Positions 33,129 to 41,551 of a DNA stretch of 64,000 nucleotides are shown piece after piece; positions within the stretch are counted from its first letter, which is position 1, and each line of letters begins with the position of its first letter. Both the position numbers and the translations under genes were made by a program. Where the stretch lies: positions 992,001 through 1,056,000 of the forward strand of contig JAFLBV010000001.1 of the NCBI GenBank assembly GCA_017302895.1, written 5' to 3'. This DNA comes from Ignavibacteria bacterium (GTDB taxonomy: Bacteria; Bacteroidota; Ignavibacteria; Ignavibacteriales; Ignavibacteriaceae). The notes beneath the pieces were generated by a model. It saw nothing but the letters and a program-made list of their open reading frames with translations. It was not told the DNA's origin and searched no databases.

Positions 33129-33362
33129 ATGCCAACAGTACACAACGAAAATGGCTTCAGGTTTTATTTTTACAGTCATGAAAACTTTGAACCGCCACAT
33201 ATTCATGTTGATAAAGGCGGTTGTACAGCTAAAATCTGGTTGATAGAACTATCCATGGCAAAGAATATCGGCTTCAACGCCAGGGAGTTAAGAGAAATAA
33301 TGGAGATAGTCAGAAATAATAACAAAATGATGACGGAACGATGGTATGAGTACTTTAACTAG
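33129..33362 (+). CDS. DUF4160 domain protein
   Basis: A 77-residue protein with the DUF4160 signature 'FRFYFYSHENFEPPHIHV' and 'AKIWL'. Genes of this family nearly always sit next to a DUF2442 gene, as here, where the two overlap by 17 bp; the pair is often listed as a putative toxin-antitoxin-like module, without firm proof. First gene of a four-gene run in the plus direction. Confidence 0.85.
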   Translation: MPTVHNENGFRFYFYSHENFEPPHIHVDKGGCTAKIWLIELSMAKNIGFNARELREIMEIVRNNNKMMTERWYEYFN

Positions 33363-33618
33363 TGTCGCAGATGAGCGAATCAAAAATGTAAAGATCGATG
33401 AGAATCTGATCACTGTGGATCTTATGGACGGACGGATAATTTCTGTGCCACTGGTCTGGTATCCATCGCTGATGAACGCTACCCCTGAGCAATTAATGAA
33501 CTGGGAAATTGCCGGAGGAGGATATGGAATCCATTGGCCTGATCTTGACGAAGATTTAAGTACGGAAGGATTTCTCCGCGGCGCACCATCGCCTAAGAAA
33601 CTAAACAAAACTGCTTAA
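33346..33618 (+). CDS. DUF2442 domain protein
   Basis: A 90-residue protein with the DUF2442 pattern: 'VDLMDGRIISVPLVWYPSL' and 'GGGYGIHWPDLDEDLS'. Starts inside the DUF4160 gene (overlap 33346-33362) and its stop overlaps the next start by one base (TAATG), so the three genes should be translationally coupled. Confidence 0.88.
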   Translation: MSTLTSVADERIKNVKIDENLITVDLMDGRIISVPLVWYPSLMNATPEQLMNWEIAGGGYGIHWPDLDEDLSTEGFLRGAPSPKKLNKTA

Positions 33619-33893
33619 TGCCCCAAAAGAAACTCCTTCTCTTCAAGAAACCGGGATGTATGCCATGTGAAGTGATGGAGAGGGAGTTGTCGGCTGCTTT
33701 GGGTGAGTTATCGCCAAGCCCCGAATTAACAATCATTGACCTCTCCGAGCATCCTGAAGTCGGGGAGAGGATGGACATTCAAAGCACACCCGCACTTTTG
33801 TTTGTCAAAGACGGAAAACTTGTTGATGTGATTCATGGTGTGGTGAACAGAGAGTATTTGCGGAAATCATTGCACAATTTTATTAATATTTAA
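33618..33893 (+). CDS. Small thioredoxin-fold protein
   Basis: A 91-residue thioredoxin-like protein with active-site 'KPGCMPCEVM' (C-x-x-C near residues 14-17) and the cis-proline segment 'DIQSTPALLFV'. No signal peptide, so it is a cytoplasmic disulfide reductase or redox adaptor. Its ATG overlaps the DUF2442 stop codon. Confidence 0.85.
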   Translation: MPQKKLLLFKKPGCMPCEVMERELSAALGELSPSPELTIIDLSEHPEVGERMDIQSTPALLFVKDGKLVDVIHGVVNREYLRKSLHNFINI

Positions 33894-33912
33894 TCAGAGA
33901 GTTATCCGGCCC

Positions 33913-34443
33913 ATGCCTGTCTATATCGCCCTGCTTCGCGGAATAAATGTCAGCGGACAAAAACTTATCAAAATGACCGATTTGAAAGAGCTTTTTCAGT
34001 CTCTCGGATGCAACAATGTTCAGACTTACATCCAAAGCGGAAATGTGGTTTTTGAATCTTCCGAAAAAGAGCCTTCAAATCTCGAATCACAGATCATGCA
34101 GGCGATCTCCTCGAAATACGGTTTTGATGTGGAGGTGATGGTAAGGACTGTTGAGGAGTTTGGGCGAATTATTGAAAATAATCCATTTCCTGAAGCCGAA
34201 GGGAATAAGCTTTACATTTCGTTTTTCCGGAAGCCACAGCAGGAGATCCCTTTTGAAGAATTGGACAAGGTAAAATCTGATTCAGAGGTGTACTTGTTTT
34301 TTGAAAGTGTAATGTTTCTTTACTGTCCCGAGGGGTACGGTATTACAAAACTTTCCAACCCGTTCATCGAGAAAAAACTGAAAACTGTTGCGACCACACG
34401 AAATTTGAACACTGTTCTGAAATTGATCGAAATGACAAAATAA
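33913..34443 (+). CDS. DUF1697 family protein
   Basis: A 176-residue protein with the DUF1697 hallmarks 'YIALLRGINVSGQKLIKM', 'VQTYIQSGNVVFES' and the C-terminal 'TTRNLNTVLKL'. A widespread cytoplasmic family of unknown function. 19 bp after the thioredoxin gene; a hairpin follows the stop. Confidence 0.92.
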   Translation: MPVYIALLRGINVSGQKLIKMTDLKELFQSLGCNNVQTYIQSGNVVFESSEKEPSNLESQIMQAISSKYGFDVEVMVRTVEEFGRIIENNPFPEAEGNKLYISFFRKPQQEIPFEELDKVKSDSEVYLFFESVMFLYCPEGYGITKLSNPFIEKKLKTVATTRNLNTVLKLIEMTK

Positions 34444-34452
34444 ATATCCACC

Positions 34453-34472
34453 CCTGCTCCCTTCCGAGCAGG
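34453..34472. terminator. Hairpin between convergent genes
   Basis: CCTGCTC (34453-34459) pairs with GAGCAGG (34466-34472), loop CCTTCC, between the DUF1697 gene and hydA. No U tract, so termination is only likely from its position. Confidence 0.45.
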
Positions 34473-34506
34473 AAAGGGAGAGGAGTGAATACCGTTCGTG
34501 TATCAT

Positions 34507-36492
34507 TCAGGAGCGAAGACCGTCGATCTTTGCCCTAATCTCTTCAAATGAACAGTGGTGAATGAGCTCACCTTCAACAACGACTGTGGGTCCTTTGTCA
34601 CAATTTTCTGCACAGAAAGTTGCAGAGACCTCAAATTCCTCTGAGAGTCCTTCAACGGATACATGTCTCACTATTCTGTTAAGGAGCTTTTGTGATCCTT
34701 TTATAAAGCAGGAAGTACCCACACAGACAGAAATCTTCTTTTTCTCTTCACCGCTTTGAATAAGGCTTATTCCACCCTCGAACCGCTTGCGGTTTTTGTA
34801 ATGGGTATGCAGCAATTCGTGGGCAACATGACTGCCGGGAGTTTCGAGGAAATTGTTATAGAGTTCCTTGATATACGGATTTTCATGTGCATTGTGCAGT
34901 TGCAACATTTTATCGGTTTCGTAGAGCCCTTTTCCGCGTTTTGCCACGGTGTCTTCGCTGTGGGTGACAGGCTGACCTGCACCGCCGGCACAACCTGCAG
35001 GACAGGCCATAATCTCGATGAAGTCATAATGCTCTTCGCCGCTTTTCACTTTGGCGAGGAGGGCCTTGGCGTTCTTAAGTCCGCTTACAACTGCGATTGC
35101 AAAATCTCTGCCGTTTACTGTTATTTTTTTCTTTTTTATCCCGGTGCTGCCGCGAAGTTCGATTACATCGGAAATGGTGGCGTCTTCACCGTTTATTGTG
35201 GCACTCAGGTGTCTCACAACAGCTTCTGCAACACCTCCCGAGTTCCCGAAAATGATCCCCGCGCCCGTCTTGAAGCCGAGCGGCATATCGAATGATTCGG
35301 GTGACAGTTCATCAAACACGATGCCTGCTTCGCGGATCATTCTGGCAAGTTCAGGAACGGTAATTACGAAATCAACATCTTTGTCAGGACCGGAATTACG
35401 GGTTATTTCGAACTTTTTGGCGGTACATGGCATCACGGAAACCGAGATAATATCCTTTTTCTCCATTTTCAGTTTATCGTGAATCCGGTTTTTTATGAGG
35501 GCTCCAACCATTCCTTGTGGTGACTTGCAGGAGCTCAAATTCCCCAAAAACTCGGGCTGATACTGCTCTGCATACTTCACCCATGCCGGGCAGCAGGAAG
35601 TAATCAACGGAAGTTTTTCACCTGAATTGATTCTTTCGAGAAATTCATTTGCTTCTTCCATCACCGTCAGGTCTGCTCCAAAAGAGGTATCATAAACCTT
35701 TTTGAATCCGAGTTGTTTCAGGGAAGCGATCATTTGTCCCGTTACATTCTCACCTTCCCTGTATCCAAACATTTCACCGAGTGAGACGCGAACTGCCGGG
35801 GCAATTTGGATAACAACATACTTCCCGGGGTTATCGAGAGCTTTCCATACTTCTTCGGTATCAGATTTCGGGGTGATTGCGGCAGTCGGACAAACCCGTG
35901 CGCACTGTCCGCAGTCAACACATTCCACTTCACCGAGGTTTTTCCCGAAGGAAGGCACCACGACGGCTTCACTTCCTCTGTGAGCAAAATCGAGTACACC
36001 TATTCCCTGAATTTCATCGCAGGCTCTCACGCAGTCACCGCATAGGATACATTTGTCCATGTCCCTCATCAGGGCAGGAGAGGAAGTGTCGATTCCCAGG
36101 TTTTTGGTGCTCTGTTTGAATCTGACATCTTCTACTCCGAGTCTGGAGGCGATATCGAGCAATTTACACGAGTCACTTTTTACGCAGGATGTACACTCTC
36201 TTTTGTGGGCTGCGAGAAGAAGTTCGATGTTTATCTTTCTTATATCCCGGAGTTCTTTGGTGTGGGTTTTTATCCTCATTCCCGGTTCGGGTTTCATAGA
36301 GCATGATGAATTTATTCCTCTTCCATCCACATCCACGAGGCAGAGGCGGCATGCACCATAAACGCTCAGTTCCGAGTGGTAGCAAAAAGTCGGAAGATCG
36401 ATATTGGCTTTTCTGATTACTTCGAGGAGGTTTTTCTCCCCTTCTATTTTTATTTCGCGTCCATTGATATGAACAATATTGTCGTTATTCAT
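34507..36492 (-). CDS. hydA: [FeFe] hydrogenase catalytic subunit HydA (NAD-linked, group A type)
   Basis: A 661-residue catalytic subunit. N-terminal 2Fe-2S plant-type ferredoxin domain ('FCYHSELSVYGACRLCLV'), His-containing cluster ('HKRECTSCVKSDSC'), two 4Fe-4S clusters, then the H domain with intact L1 'TSCCPAW' (Cys300/301), L2 'MPCTAKKFE' (Cys356) and L3 'ACPAGCAGG' (Cys497/501). An additional C-terminal thioredoxin-like 2Fe-2S domain ('CVGTSCFIKGSQ', 'FCAENCDKGP') follows. With HydB and HydC it forms the cytoplasmic complex that interconverts H2 with NADH (and, in many members, ferredoxin by electron bifurcation). Start ATG 36492 has GGAG 6 bp upstream; the frame extends farther but that overlaps hydB. 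Confidence 0.96.
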   Translation of the reverse strand: MNNDNIVHINGREIKIEGEKNLLEVIRKANIDLPTFCYHSELSVYGACRLCLVDVDGRGINSSCSMKPEPGMRIKTHTKELRDIRKINIELLLAAHKRECTSCVKSDSCKLLDIASRLGVEDVRFKQSTKNLGIDTSSPALMRDMDKCILCGDCVRACDEIQGIGVLDFAHRGSEAVVVPSFGKNLGEVECVDCGQCARVCPTAAITPKSDTEEVWKALDNPGKYVVIQIAPAVRVSLGEMFGYREGENVTGQMIASLKQLGFKKVYDTSFGADLTVMEEANEFLERINSGEKLPLITSCCPAWVKYAEQYQPEFLGNLSSCKSPQGMVGALIKNRIHDKLKMEKKDIISVSVMPCTAKKFEITRNSGPDKDVDFVITVPELARMIREAGIVFDELSPESFDMPLGFKTGAGIIFGNSGGVAEAVVRHLSATINGEDATISDVIELRGSTGIKKKKITVNGRDFAIAVVSGLKNAKALLAKVKSGEEHYDFIEIMACPAGCAGGAGQPVTHSEDTVAKRGKGLYETDKMLQLHNAHENPYIKELYNNFLETPGSHVAHELLHTHYKNRKRFEGGISLIQSGEEKKKISVCVGTSCFIKGSQKLLNRIVRHVSVEGLSEEFEVSATFCAENCDKGPTVVVEGELIHHCSFEEIRAKIDGLRS

Positions 36493-36493
36493 T

Positions 36494-38386
36494 TTACACT
36501 CCTTCCGCAATTGCATCGAGGCGGCATGCTTCGACGCACGCACCACATTTGATGCAAAGCGATTCATTTATAAAGTGGGGTTGTTTCTTCTCTCCTCTAA
36601 TGGCACCCACGGGGCATTTTTTGATACAGAGTCCACAGCCTTTACACTTCTCCTCGATCACGACGGGAGTAAGGAGGCTTTTACATTTCTTTGCGGGACA
36701 TCTTTTCTGCATCACATGTGTTTCCATCTCCTCTCTGAAACTGGTCATAAGAGAGAGGACGGGATTTGGTGCCGTCTTTCCGAGTCCGCAAAGTGATGCC
36801 TTGGTGATTGCCCTTCCGAGATTTTCGAGAACCTCGAGGGTATGTTCATCAGCTTTACCCTCTGTGATGTCGTCGAGGAGGGCGAGCATCTGTTTTGTTC
36901 CTTCGCGGCAGGGGACACATTTACCGCACGATTCGTTCTGCGTGAATTGCATAAAGTATTTGGCAATTTTTACCATGCAGGTATTTTTATTCATTACAAC
37001 AAGGCCGCCTGAACCTACCATTGCACCAATCGACCGGAGCGAGTCGAAACTTAACGGGAGGTCCAGGTGCTCGCTTGTAAGGCATCCACCGGAGGGTCCG
37101 CCAATCTGTACCGCCTTGAATCCGTCGGGATCAAGATTCCCGTCATCATCGGTTACACCTCCGCCAATATCAAAAATTATCTGCCTCAAGGTTGAACCGA
37201 AAGGCACTTCTATCAGGCCTGTGTTTACCACATGACCCGTAAGGGCGAAGGTCTTTGTACCGGGTGACTCTGGGGTTCCGAGAGAACGGTATTCAGCGGC
37301 ACCATTCAGAATAATTCCCGGAACGGAAGCGAGTGTTTCCACATTATTAATGATCGTGGGTTTCCCAAAAAGCCCGCATTGAGCAGGAAATGGAGGCTTG
37401 GGAGCGGGCATGCCCCGTTTTCCTTCGATGGAAGAGATAAGTGCGGTTTCTTCGCCACAAACAAATGCACCGGCGCCCTCCATTACATGAATCGTAAAAT
37501 TTTTGTCTGTTCCAAAAATATTTTTTCCGAGAATGCCATATTTTTCGGCGGTCTCAACGGCTTTTTTAATTCTTTTAACAGCGAGAGGGTACTCAAGTCT
37601 AACATAGACATATCCCTCGTCAGCACCGGTAGCACGGGCGGCAATTATCATTCCTTCGACCACAGAGTGGGGATTTCCCTCCATCACACTTCTGTCCATA
37701 AATGCACCCGGATCGCCTTCGTCACCGTTGCAGATTATGTATTTCTTTTCGTTTTTCTCACCCATTGCCATGAGCCATTTTCTTCCGGTCGGGAATCCGC
37801 CACCGCCTCTGCCTCTTAGTCCGGAGTTGAGAATCTCTTTGCAGACATCCTCGCTGCTCATTTCAGTGAGTGCTTTTTCGGCAGCAGCATATCCACCTCT
37901 GTGAATGTACTCTTCGATATCTTCGGGGTTGATGTTTCCACAGTCGTGGAGCACTTTTCTCGTTTGTTTTTTGTAGAAATTAATATCATTGATTGTTCTG
38001 CAGATTTTATCGGAGGGTTTCCCTTTATAAAGGAGTCTTTCCACCGGTCTTCCGTTAAGGACAGTCTCCTGAATAATCTCCGCCACATCTTCGGGTTGAA
38101 CTTTTACATAAAAGATTCCTTCAGGCTCCACTGTTACAAGGGGACCCATCTGACAGAAACCCTGACAACCGCTTCCTGTCAGGAGGTTGAACTTGTTCTC
38201 TTCCTGCTTTAGTTCGGTTTCGAGTTGCAACCCCATAAGGGCTGTAATGTGTTTAAATTCGTTGCTTATTTTGAGGGCACCGTTCGCCATACAGCCTGTT
38301 CCGGCACAAATAATAATCCTCCGGTTAACCTGCGCATACCGTTTGGAGAAGTCCTCCTTTATTCTGTTTAACTCTGTCTTATTCAT
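36494..38386 (-). CDS. hydB: Hydrogenase flavoprotein subunit HydB (NuoF-like)
   Basis: A 630-residue NuoF-type subunit: N-terminal thioredoxin-like 2Fe-2S domain ('CAGTGCMANGALK'), FMN/NADH-binding core ('GLRGRGGGGFPTGRKW', 'CNGDEGDPGAFMDR', 'GAGAYVCGEET'-like stretch reading 'GAGAFVCGEETALI'), the 4Fe-4S site 'ESCGKCVPCREG', and C-terminal double 4Fe-4S ferredoxin ('CKGCGLCIKKCPVGAI', 'CIKCGACVEACRLDAI'). It exchanges electrons with NAD(H). Stop lies 2 bp before the hydA start and its own start overlaps hydC by 8 bp, typical of a tightly coupled operon. Confidence 0.96.
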   Translation of the reverse strand: MNKTELNRIKEDFSKRYAQVNRRIIICAGTGCMANGALKISNEFKHITALMGLQLETELKQEENKFNLLTGSGCQGFCQMGPLVTVEPEGIFYVKVQPEDVAEIIQETVLNGRPVERLLYKGKPSDKICRTINDINFYKKQTRKVLHDCGNINPEDIEEYIHRGGYAAAEKALTEMSSEDVCKEILNSGLRGRGGGGFPTGRKWLMAMGEKNEKKYIICNGDEGDPGAFMDRSVMEGNPHSVVEGMIIAARATGADEGYVYVRLEYPLAVKRIKKAVETAEKYGILGKNIFGTDKNFTIHVMEGAGAFVCGEETALISSIEGKRGMPAPKPPFPAQCGLFGKPTIINNVETLASVPGIILNGAAEYRSLGTPESPGTKTFALTGHVVNTGLIEVPFGSTLRQIIFDIGGGVTDDDGNLDPDGFKAVQIGGPSGGCLTSEHLDLPLSFDSLRSIGAMVGSGGLVVMNKNTCMVKIAKYFMQFTQNESCGKCVPCREGTKQMLALLDDITEGKADEHTLEVLENLGRAITKASLCGLGKTAPNPVLSLMTSFREEMETHVMQKRCPAKKCKSLLTPVVIEEKCKGCGLCIKKCPVGAIRGEKKQPHFINESLCIKCGACVEACRLDAIAEGV

Positions 38387-38888
38387 CGTTTAATTTCTCC
38401 TTGCCGATTATTTCCTCAATCATGACAGTGGTTTTTCCCGGTGTCATGAGTGAGTGTACTTCGTCGTTCACTACAACCACGGGGGCAATTCCGCAGGCAC
38501 CCAGACACGACACGGTCTCGAGTGTGAAGAGGAGGTCGTCGGTTGTTTCTTTCCCCGGTTTCAGGTTAAGGGTTTTTCTTATTTCATCTATCAAAGGGAG
38601 TGAACCTTTAACATGACAGGCAGTGCCGTCGCACACTTTGATAACGAATTTACCTTTCGGGGCGAGAGCAAAATGTGAGTAAAAAGTGGCGACACCGTAG
38701 ATGCGCGCCGGTGAAATGTCGAGAGTTGTGGCAATAAAAGCAAGAACATCTTCGGGGAGATAACGGTATTCTTCCTGTACAGCCTGTAATACGGGTATTA
38801 GTTTTTCAGATTTATATTCATATTTTTCGAGTATTTCGCACACTTTGGCAAATTTTCTTGCCGCTTGTCCTGTTTCTGTGCTTTGCAT
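38379..38888 (-). CDS. hydC: Hydrogenase subunit HydC (NuoE-like 2Fe-2S protein)
   Basis: A 169-residue NuoE-type protein with the four-cysteine 2Fe-2S site split over 'CDGTACHVKG' and 'CLGACGIAP', and 'GVATFYSHF' upstream. Smallest subunit of the HydABC complex. Starts 9 bp after the rex stop, so rex-hydC-hydB-hydA form one operon. Confidence 0.95.
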   Translation of the reverse strand: MQSTETGQAARKFAKVCEILEKYEYKSEKLIPVLQAVQEEYRYLPEDVLAFIATTLDISPARIYGVATFYSHFALAPKGKFVIKVCDGTACHVKGSLPLIDEIRKTLNLKPGKETTDDLLFTLETVSCLGACGIAPVVVVNDEVHSLMTPGKTTVMIEEIIGKEKLNDE

Positions 38889-38897
38889 AATTTATCC

Positions 38898-39548
38898 TTA
38901 TAACTGGTCTTTTAACACTTGTCCGAGTTTTCTTTTAAGAACCGAAAGTCCTGCGTGTAGCAGAACATTCTCAACGATAATGCCCTCGGGTACCCGGAGT
39001 TGCACGGGGGCGAAATTCCAAATTGCTTTAATGCCCCCTTCAACCATCATAGCGGCGACCGCGTTGGCCTGAGGGGCAGGTACTGTTATAATTCCGATAT
39101 GGATGTGCATCCTTTGGGCGAGATCTGTCAGTTTGTCGATGTGAATAACGGGGATGTCACGGATCAAACCATCAGTCTTCCCGGGGTTGTTGTCAAAAGC
39201 TGCGACTATGTTCAGCCCGTAACTTTTGAAGTTAGGGTAACCCATCAGGGCAGTACCCAGGCTTCCGGCACCCGCGAGGAAGGCATCATTAATGTTGTCC
39301 CAATTTAAAAAGCTCTCAATTGCCTGAATCAGTTCGGGAATCAGGAAACCTGTTTTAGGTCTTCCGACAATTCCTGTAAACTCGATATCTTTTCTCACCT
39401 GTGTCGGATCGAGGGAAAGTTCGTCGGCAATTTTGGTGCTCGACACTTCCTTTATACCGTCTTCTTTCATTCTGTGAAGAATCTGCAGATAGCGTGGAAG
39501 TCTCCTCAGAACGGGTTCAGGAACTTGTTTTATCTCTTTGGTCATCAT
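38898..39548 (-). CDS. rex: Redox-sensing transcriptional repressor Rex
   Basis: A 216-residue Rex with N-terminal winged helix ('VSSTKIADELSLDPTQVRKD') and C-terminal Rossmann domain ('FLAGAGSLGTALMGYPNF', 'IVAAFDNNPGK'). It binds DNA when NAD+ is high and lets go when NADH rises, so placing it first in the hydCBA operon ties hydrogenase synthesis to the NADH/NAD+ ratio and probably its own expression too. Two ATG codons open the frame (39548 and 39545). The 230-bp divergent region upstream is the expected place for Rex sites, but I could not identify a convincing palindrome. Confidence 0.95.
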   Translation of the reverse strand: MMTKEIKQVPEPVLRRLPRYLQILHRMKEDGIKEVSSTKIADELSLDPTQVRKDIEFTGIVGRPKTGFLIPELIQAIESFLNWDNINDAFLAGAGSLGTALMGYPNFKSYGLNIVAAFDNNPGKTDGLIRDIPVIHIDKLTDLAQRMHIHIGIITVPAPQANAVAAMMVEGGIKAIWNFAPVQLRVPEGIIVENVLLHAGLSVLKRKLGQVLKDQL

Positions 39549-39576
39549 GGCAAAAGTCTTTCTAAATAGAGAATTT

Positions 39577-39602
39577 TATATCGAGAAAAATATATCGAGA
39601 AA
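39577..39602. promoter_or_regulatory. Tandem TATATCGAGAAA repeat upstream of rex
   Basis: TATATCGAGAAA occurs at 39577-39588 and 39591-39602, 14 bp apart, about 30-50 bp upstream of rex and on the far side of the divergent region from hydS. Likely a regulator site; it does not match a standard Rex box. Confidence 0.4.
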
Positions 39603-39748
39603 TTTATACTGATTAAAATATGGAAAATTACGATATTTGTCAAGAGAAATTTTTCAAATACGGGATTTTTTTTGATGAAAAAGAGAAAAACCGAAACAAA
39701 ACAGTACGAATATCTCGAAAATCAGCTTCGGCACGGAAATTGTACTAT

Positions 39749-39760
39749 TAAATTCGTAAA
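39749..39760 (+). promoter_or_regulatory. Box TAAATTCGTAAA upstream of hydS
   Basis: The 12-mer lies 18 bp before the hydS ATG; an identical copy lies 24 bp before the ABC permease ATG (42750-42761). The first eight bases, TAAATTCG, are one change from the -7 consensus TAnnTTTG, so this may be a promoter class or operator shared by the two transcripts. Confidence 0.45.
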
Positions 39761-39778
39761 GATTGACGAAGGCATAAA

Positions 39779-41551
39779 ATGATAAACACCATAAGTGAAA
39801 ACTCATATATATTTACCAATAAGGCAAAATGTCAGGATTGCTACCGCTGTGTGAGGGTATGTCCTGTAAAAGCGGTCGGGGTAAGCAACGGTCAGGCATA
39901 TGTGGACGAGAAGAGGTGTATTTTCTGCGGCGAGTGTATAACCGAATGTCCGCAGGGAGCAAAATATTACCGCAAGGACACCGATAAGGTCAAGGAGCTT
40001 TTAGAATCGGGAGAGGAAGTGGTGGCAGCGGTTGCTCCTTCGTTTGCAGGTTTGCTTCCGCCTGAACTTATCCGGAGGTTTCCTTCTGCTCTCCGGTTGC
40101 TTGGTTTTTCACTCGTTGTCGAAGTTGCTGAAGGTGCATATTATACTACAAAGGAATCGTTGAAGTCGGTCTCCAAGGGGAGGGGTTGTATCTCTGCTTC
40201 ATGTCCCGCAGCAACTGCATATACCGAGAAGTACCGTCCCGAACTTATTGATGCCATCATTCCGGTGCCATCTCCGATGATAGCTGAGGCAAAATTGATA
40301 AAAAGGAGAAGAGGATTAGGGAGCAAGACAGTTTTTATCGGACCGTGTGTGGCAAAAAAGATGGAAGCCGACTCAGCAGAGTACAAAGGTCTGATTGACG
40401 CTGTGATTACAATGGAAGAGCTTTTTGACTGGTTTGAAGAGAGGAACATCGATCTGAACAAACTTGAAGAGAGCGGATTCGATTGGGAAAAACACACCGG
40501 TGGTGAGTCGTATTGTCTTTCGGGAGGTATTGTGGACACAGCCGGGGTCTGCAACACTTCGGAAGCTGATGAAACAAAAATAATCTCTGTTTCGGGCTTC
40601 GAGAGGACTCTCGAGGCGTTAAACATTGCAGGGGAAAGGGGCGGCAAGATACTGATTGAGCCTCTCGTTTGCTCGATGGGGTGCATAAACGGGCCCGGTA
40701 TCAAGTCGGAAGTGAACATTCTGAAAAGAAAACTGAATGTACTTGCTTATGCTCAATCCAAAAAGGAGCGCGGTGAACCATTGGTGGAAGAGCAATTGCA
40801 GCTCACGACAATCTTTCACGACAAGTCGGAAAATTTTCTCAGCGATTTTGAAGAGGCAAAAATCAAAGAGATTCTTTTGCAAACGGGAAAATACACAAAA
40901 GACGACGAACTGAATTGCGGAGCCTGTGGCTATGAATCGTGTCGCGACAAAGCAAAAGCTGTTTTGGCAGGCATGGCCGAAACCACCATGTGCATCCCAT
41001 ACATGAGGAGATTTGCCGAAAGAAGGGCTGACCAGATAATTGACAGAACCCCTAACGGTATTATTGTTTTAGACAGAACCCTCTCGATAATCAGCATAAA
41101 CGAAGCCTTTCAAAAAATGTTTATGTGCACCGGATCATCAATCGGGAAACATGTTTCCAATATCATGGATCCTGACCTCTTCGAGAGAATTATCGGCGGA
41201 GGTGTCGATTTGATCGAAGAAACAGTCACACTGTCGAGGTACAGTCTAACCACCGAAGCAAAAATTTTCAGGATAAATGACAATGCGTTTGTTGGCATTT
41301 TTGTGGATATAACGACCCGTGAATCTGAAAAGAAACAGCTTGACACTCTAAGGGGAGAGACACTTAAAAAGGCTGAGGAACTGCTCGAGCATCAGATAAA
41401 AACAGCTCAGTTTCTCGCAAAAATTCTCGGAGAGGGAACTGCAAAAAGTGAGGAACTGCTCGAAAATCTGATGAAAATTACCGAAGATGAAAGCAGAAAG
41501 GGATCAACAAATAAATCGAAATGGCTATGGGATATCTACACATCGAAATAG
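39779..41551 (+). CDS. hydS: Sensory [FeFe] hydrogenase (HydS type) with 4Fe-4S and PAS domains
   Basis: A 590-residue protein: two ferredoxin-type 4Fe-4S motifs ('CQDCYRCVRVCPVKAV', 'CIFCGECITECPQGA'), then a hydrogenase H domain with all H-cluster ligands kept (Cys142, Cys190, Cys298, Cys302) but altered surroundings: L1 reads 'SASCPAA', so the proton-relay Cys before Cys142 is Ser141, and L2 reads 'GPCVAKKME'. A further Fe-S domain ('CGACGYESCRDKA', 'MCIPYM') and a PAS domain ('NGIIVLDRTLSIISINEAF') follow. This is the layout of group C sensory hydrogenases, which bind H2 and signal rather than turn it over. Overlaps the phosphatase gene by 31 bp. Confidence 0.88.
   Translation: MINTISENSYIFTNKAKCQDCYRCVRVCPVKAVGVSNGQAYVDEKRCIFCGECITECPQGAKYYRKDTDKVKELLESGEEVVAAVAPSFAGLLPPELIRRFPSALRLLGFSLVVEVAEGAYYTTKESLKSVSKGRGCISASCPAATAYTEKYRPELIDAIIPVPSPMIAEAKLIKRRRGLGSKTVFIGPCVAKKMEADSAEYKGLIDAVITMEELFDWFEERNIDLNKLEESGFDWEKHTGGESYCLSGGIVDTAGVCNTSEADETKIISVSGFERTLEALNIAGERGGKILIEPLVCSMGCINGPGIKSEVNILKRKLNVLAYAQSKKERGEPLVEEQLQLTTIFHDKSENFLSDFEEAKIKEILLQTGKYTKDDELNCGACGYESCRDKAKAVLAGMAETTMCIPYMRRFAERRADQIIDRTPNGIIVLDRTLSIISINEAFQKMFMCTGSSIGKHVSNIMDPDLFERIIGGGVDLIEETVTLSRYSLTTEAKIFRINDNAFVGIFVDITTRESEKKQLDTLRGETLKKAEELLEHQIKTAQFLAKILGEGTAKSEELLENLMKITEDESRKGSTNKSKWLWDIYTSK

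Noticed and set aside
36549..37235. 228-codon plus-strand open frame inside hydB
   Set aside because: Antisense shadow of a clear NuoF-like gene; composition is Ser/Pro/Arg-rich as expected for a complement frame.
39549..39778. Rex operator in the rex-hydS gap
   Set aside because: TTGTCAAGAGAAATTTTTCA was considered, but its arms do not form the expected TTGTGAA/TTCACAA-type palindrome.
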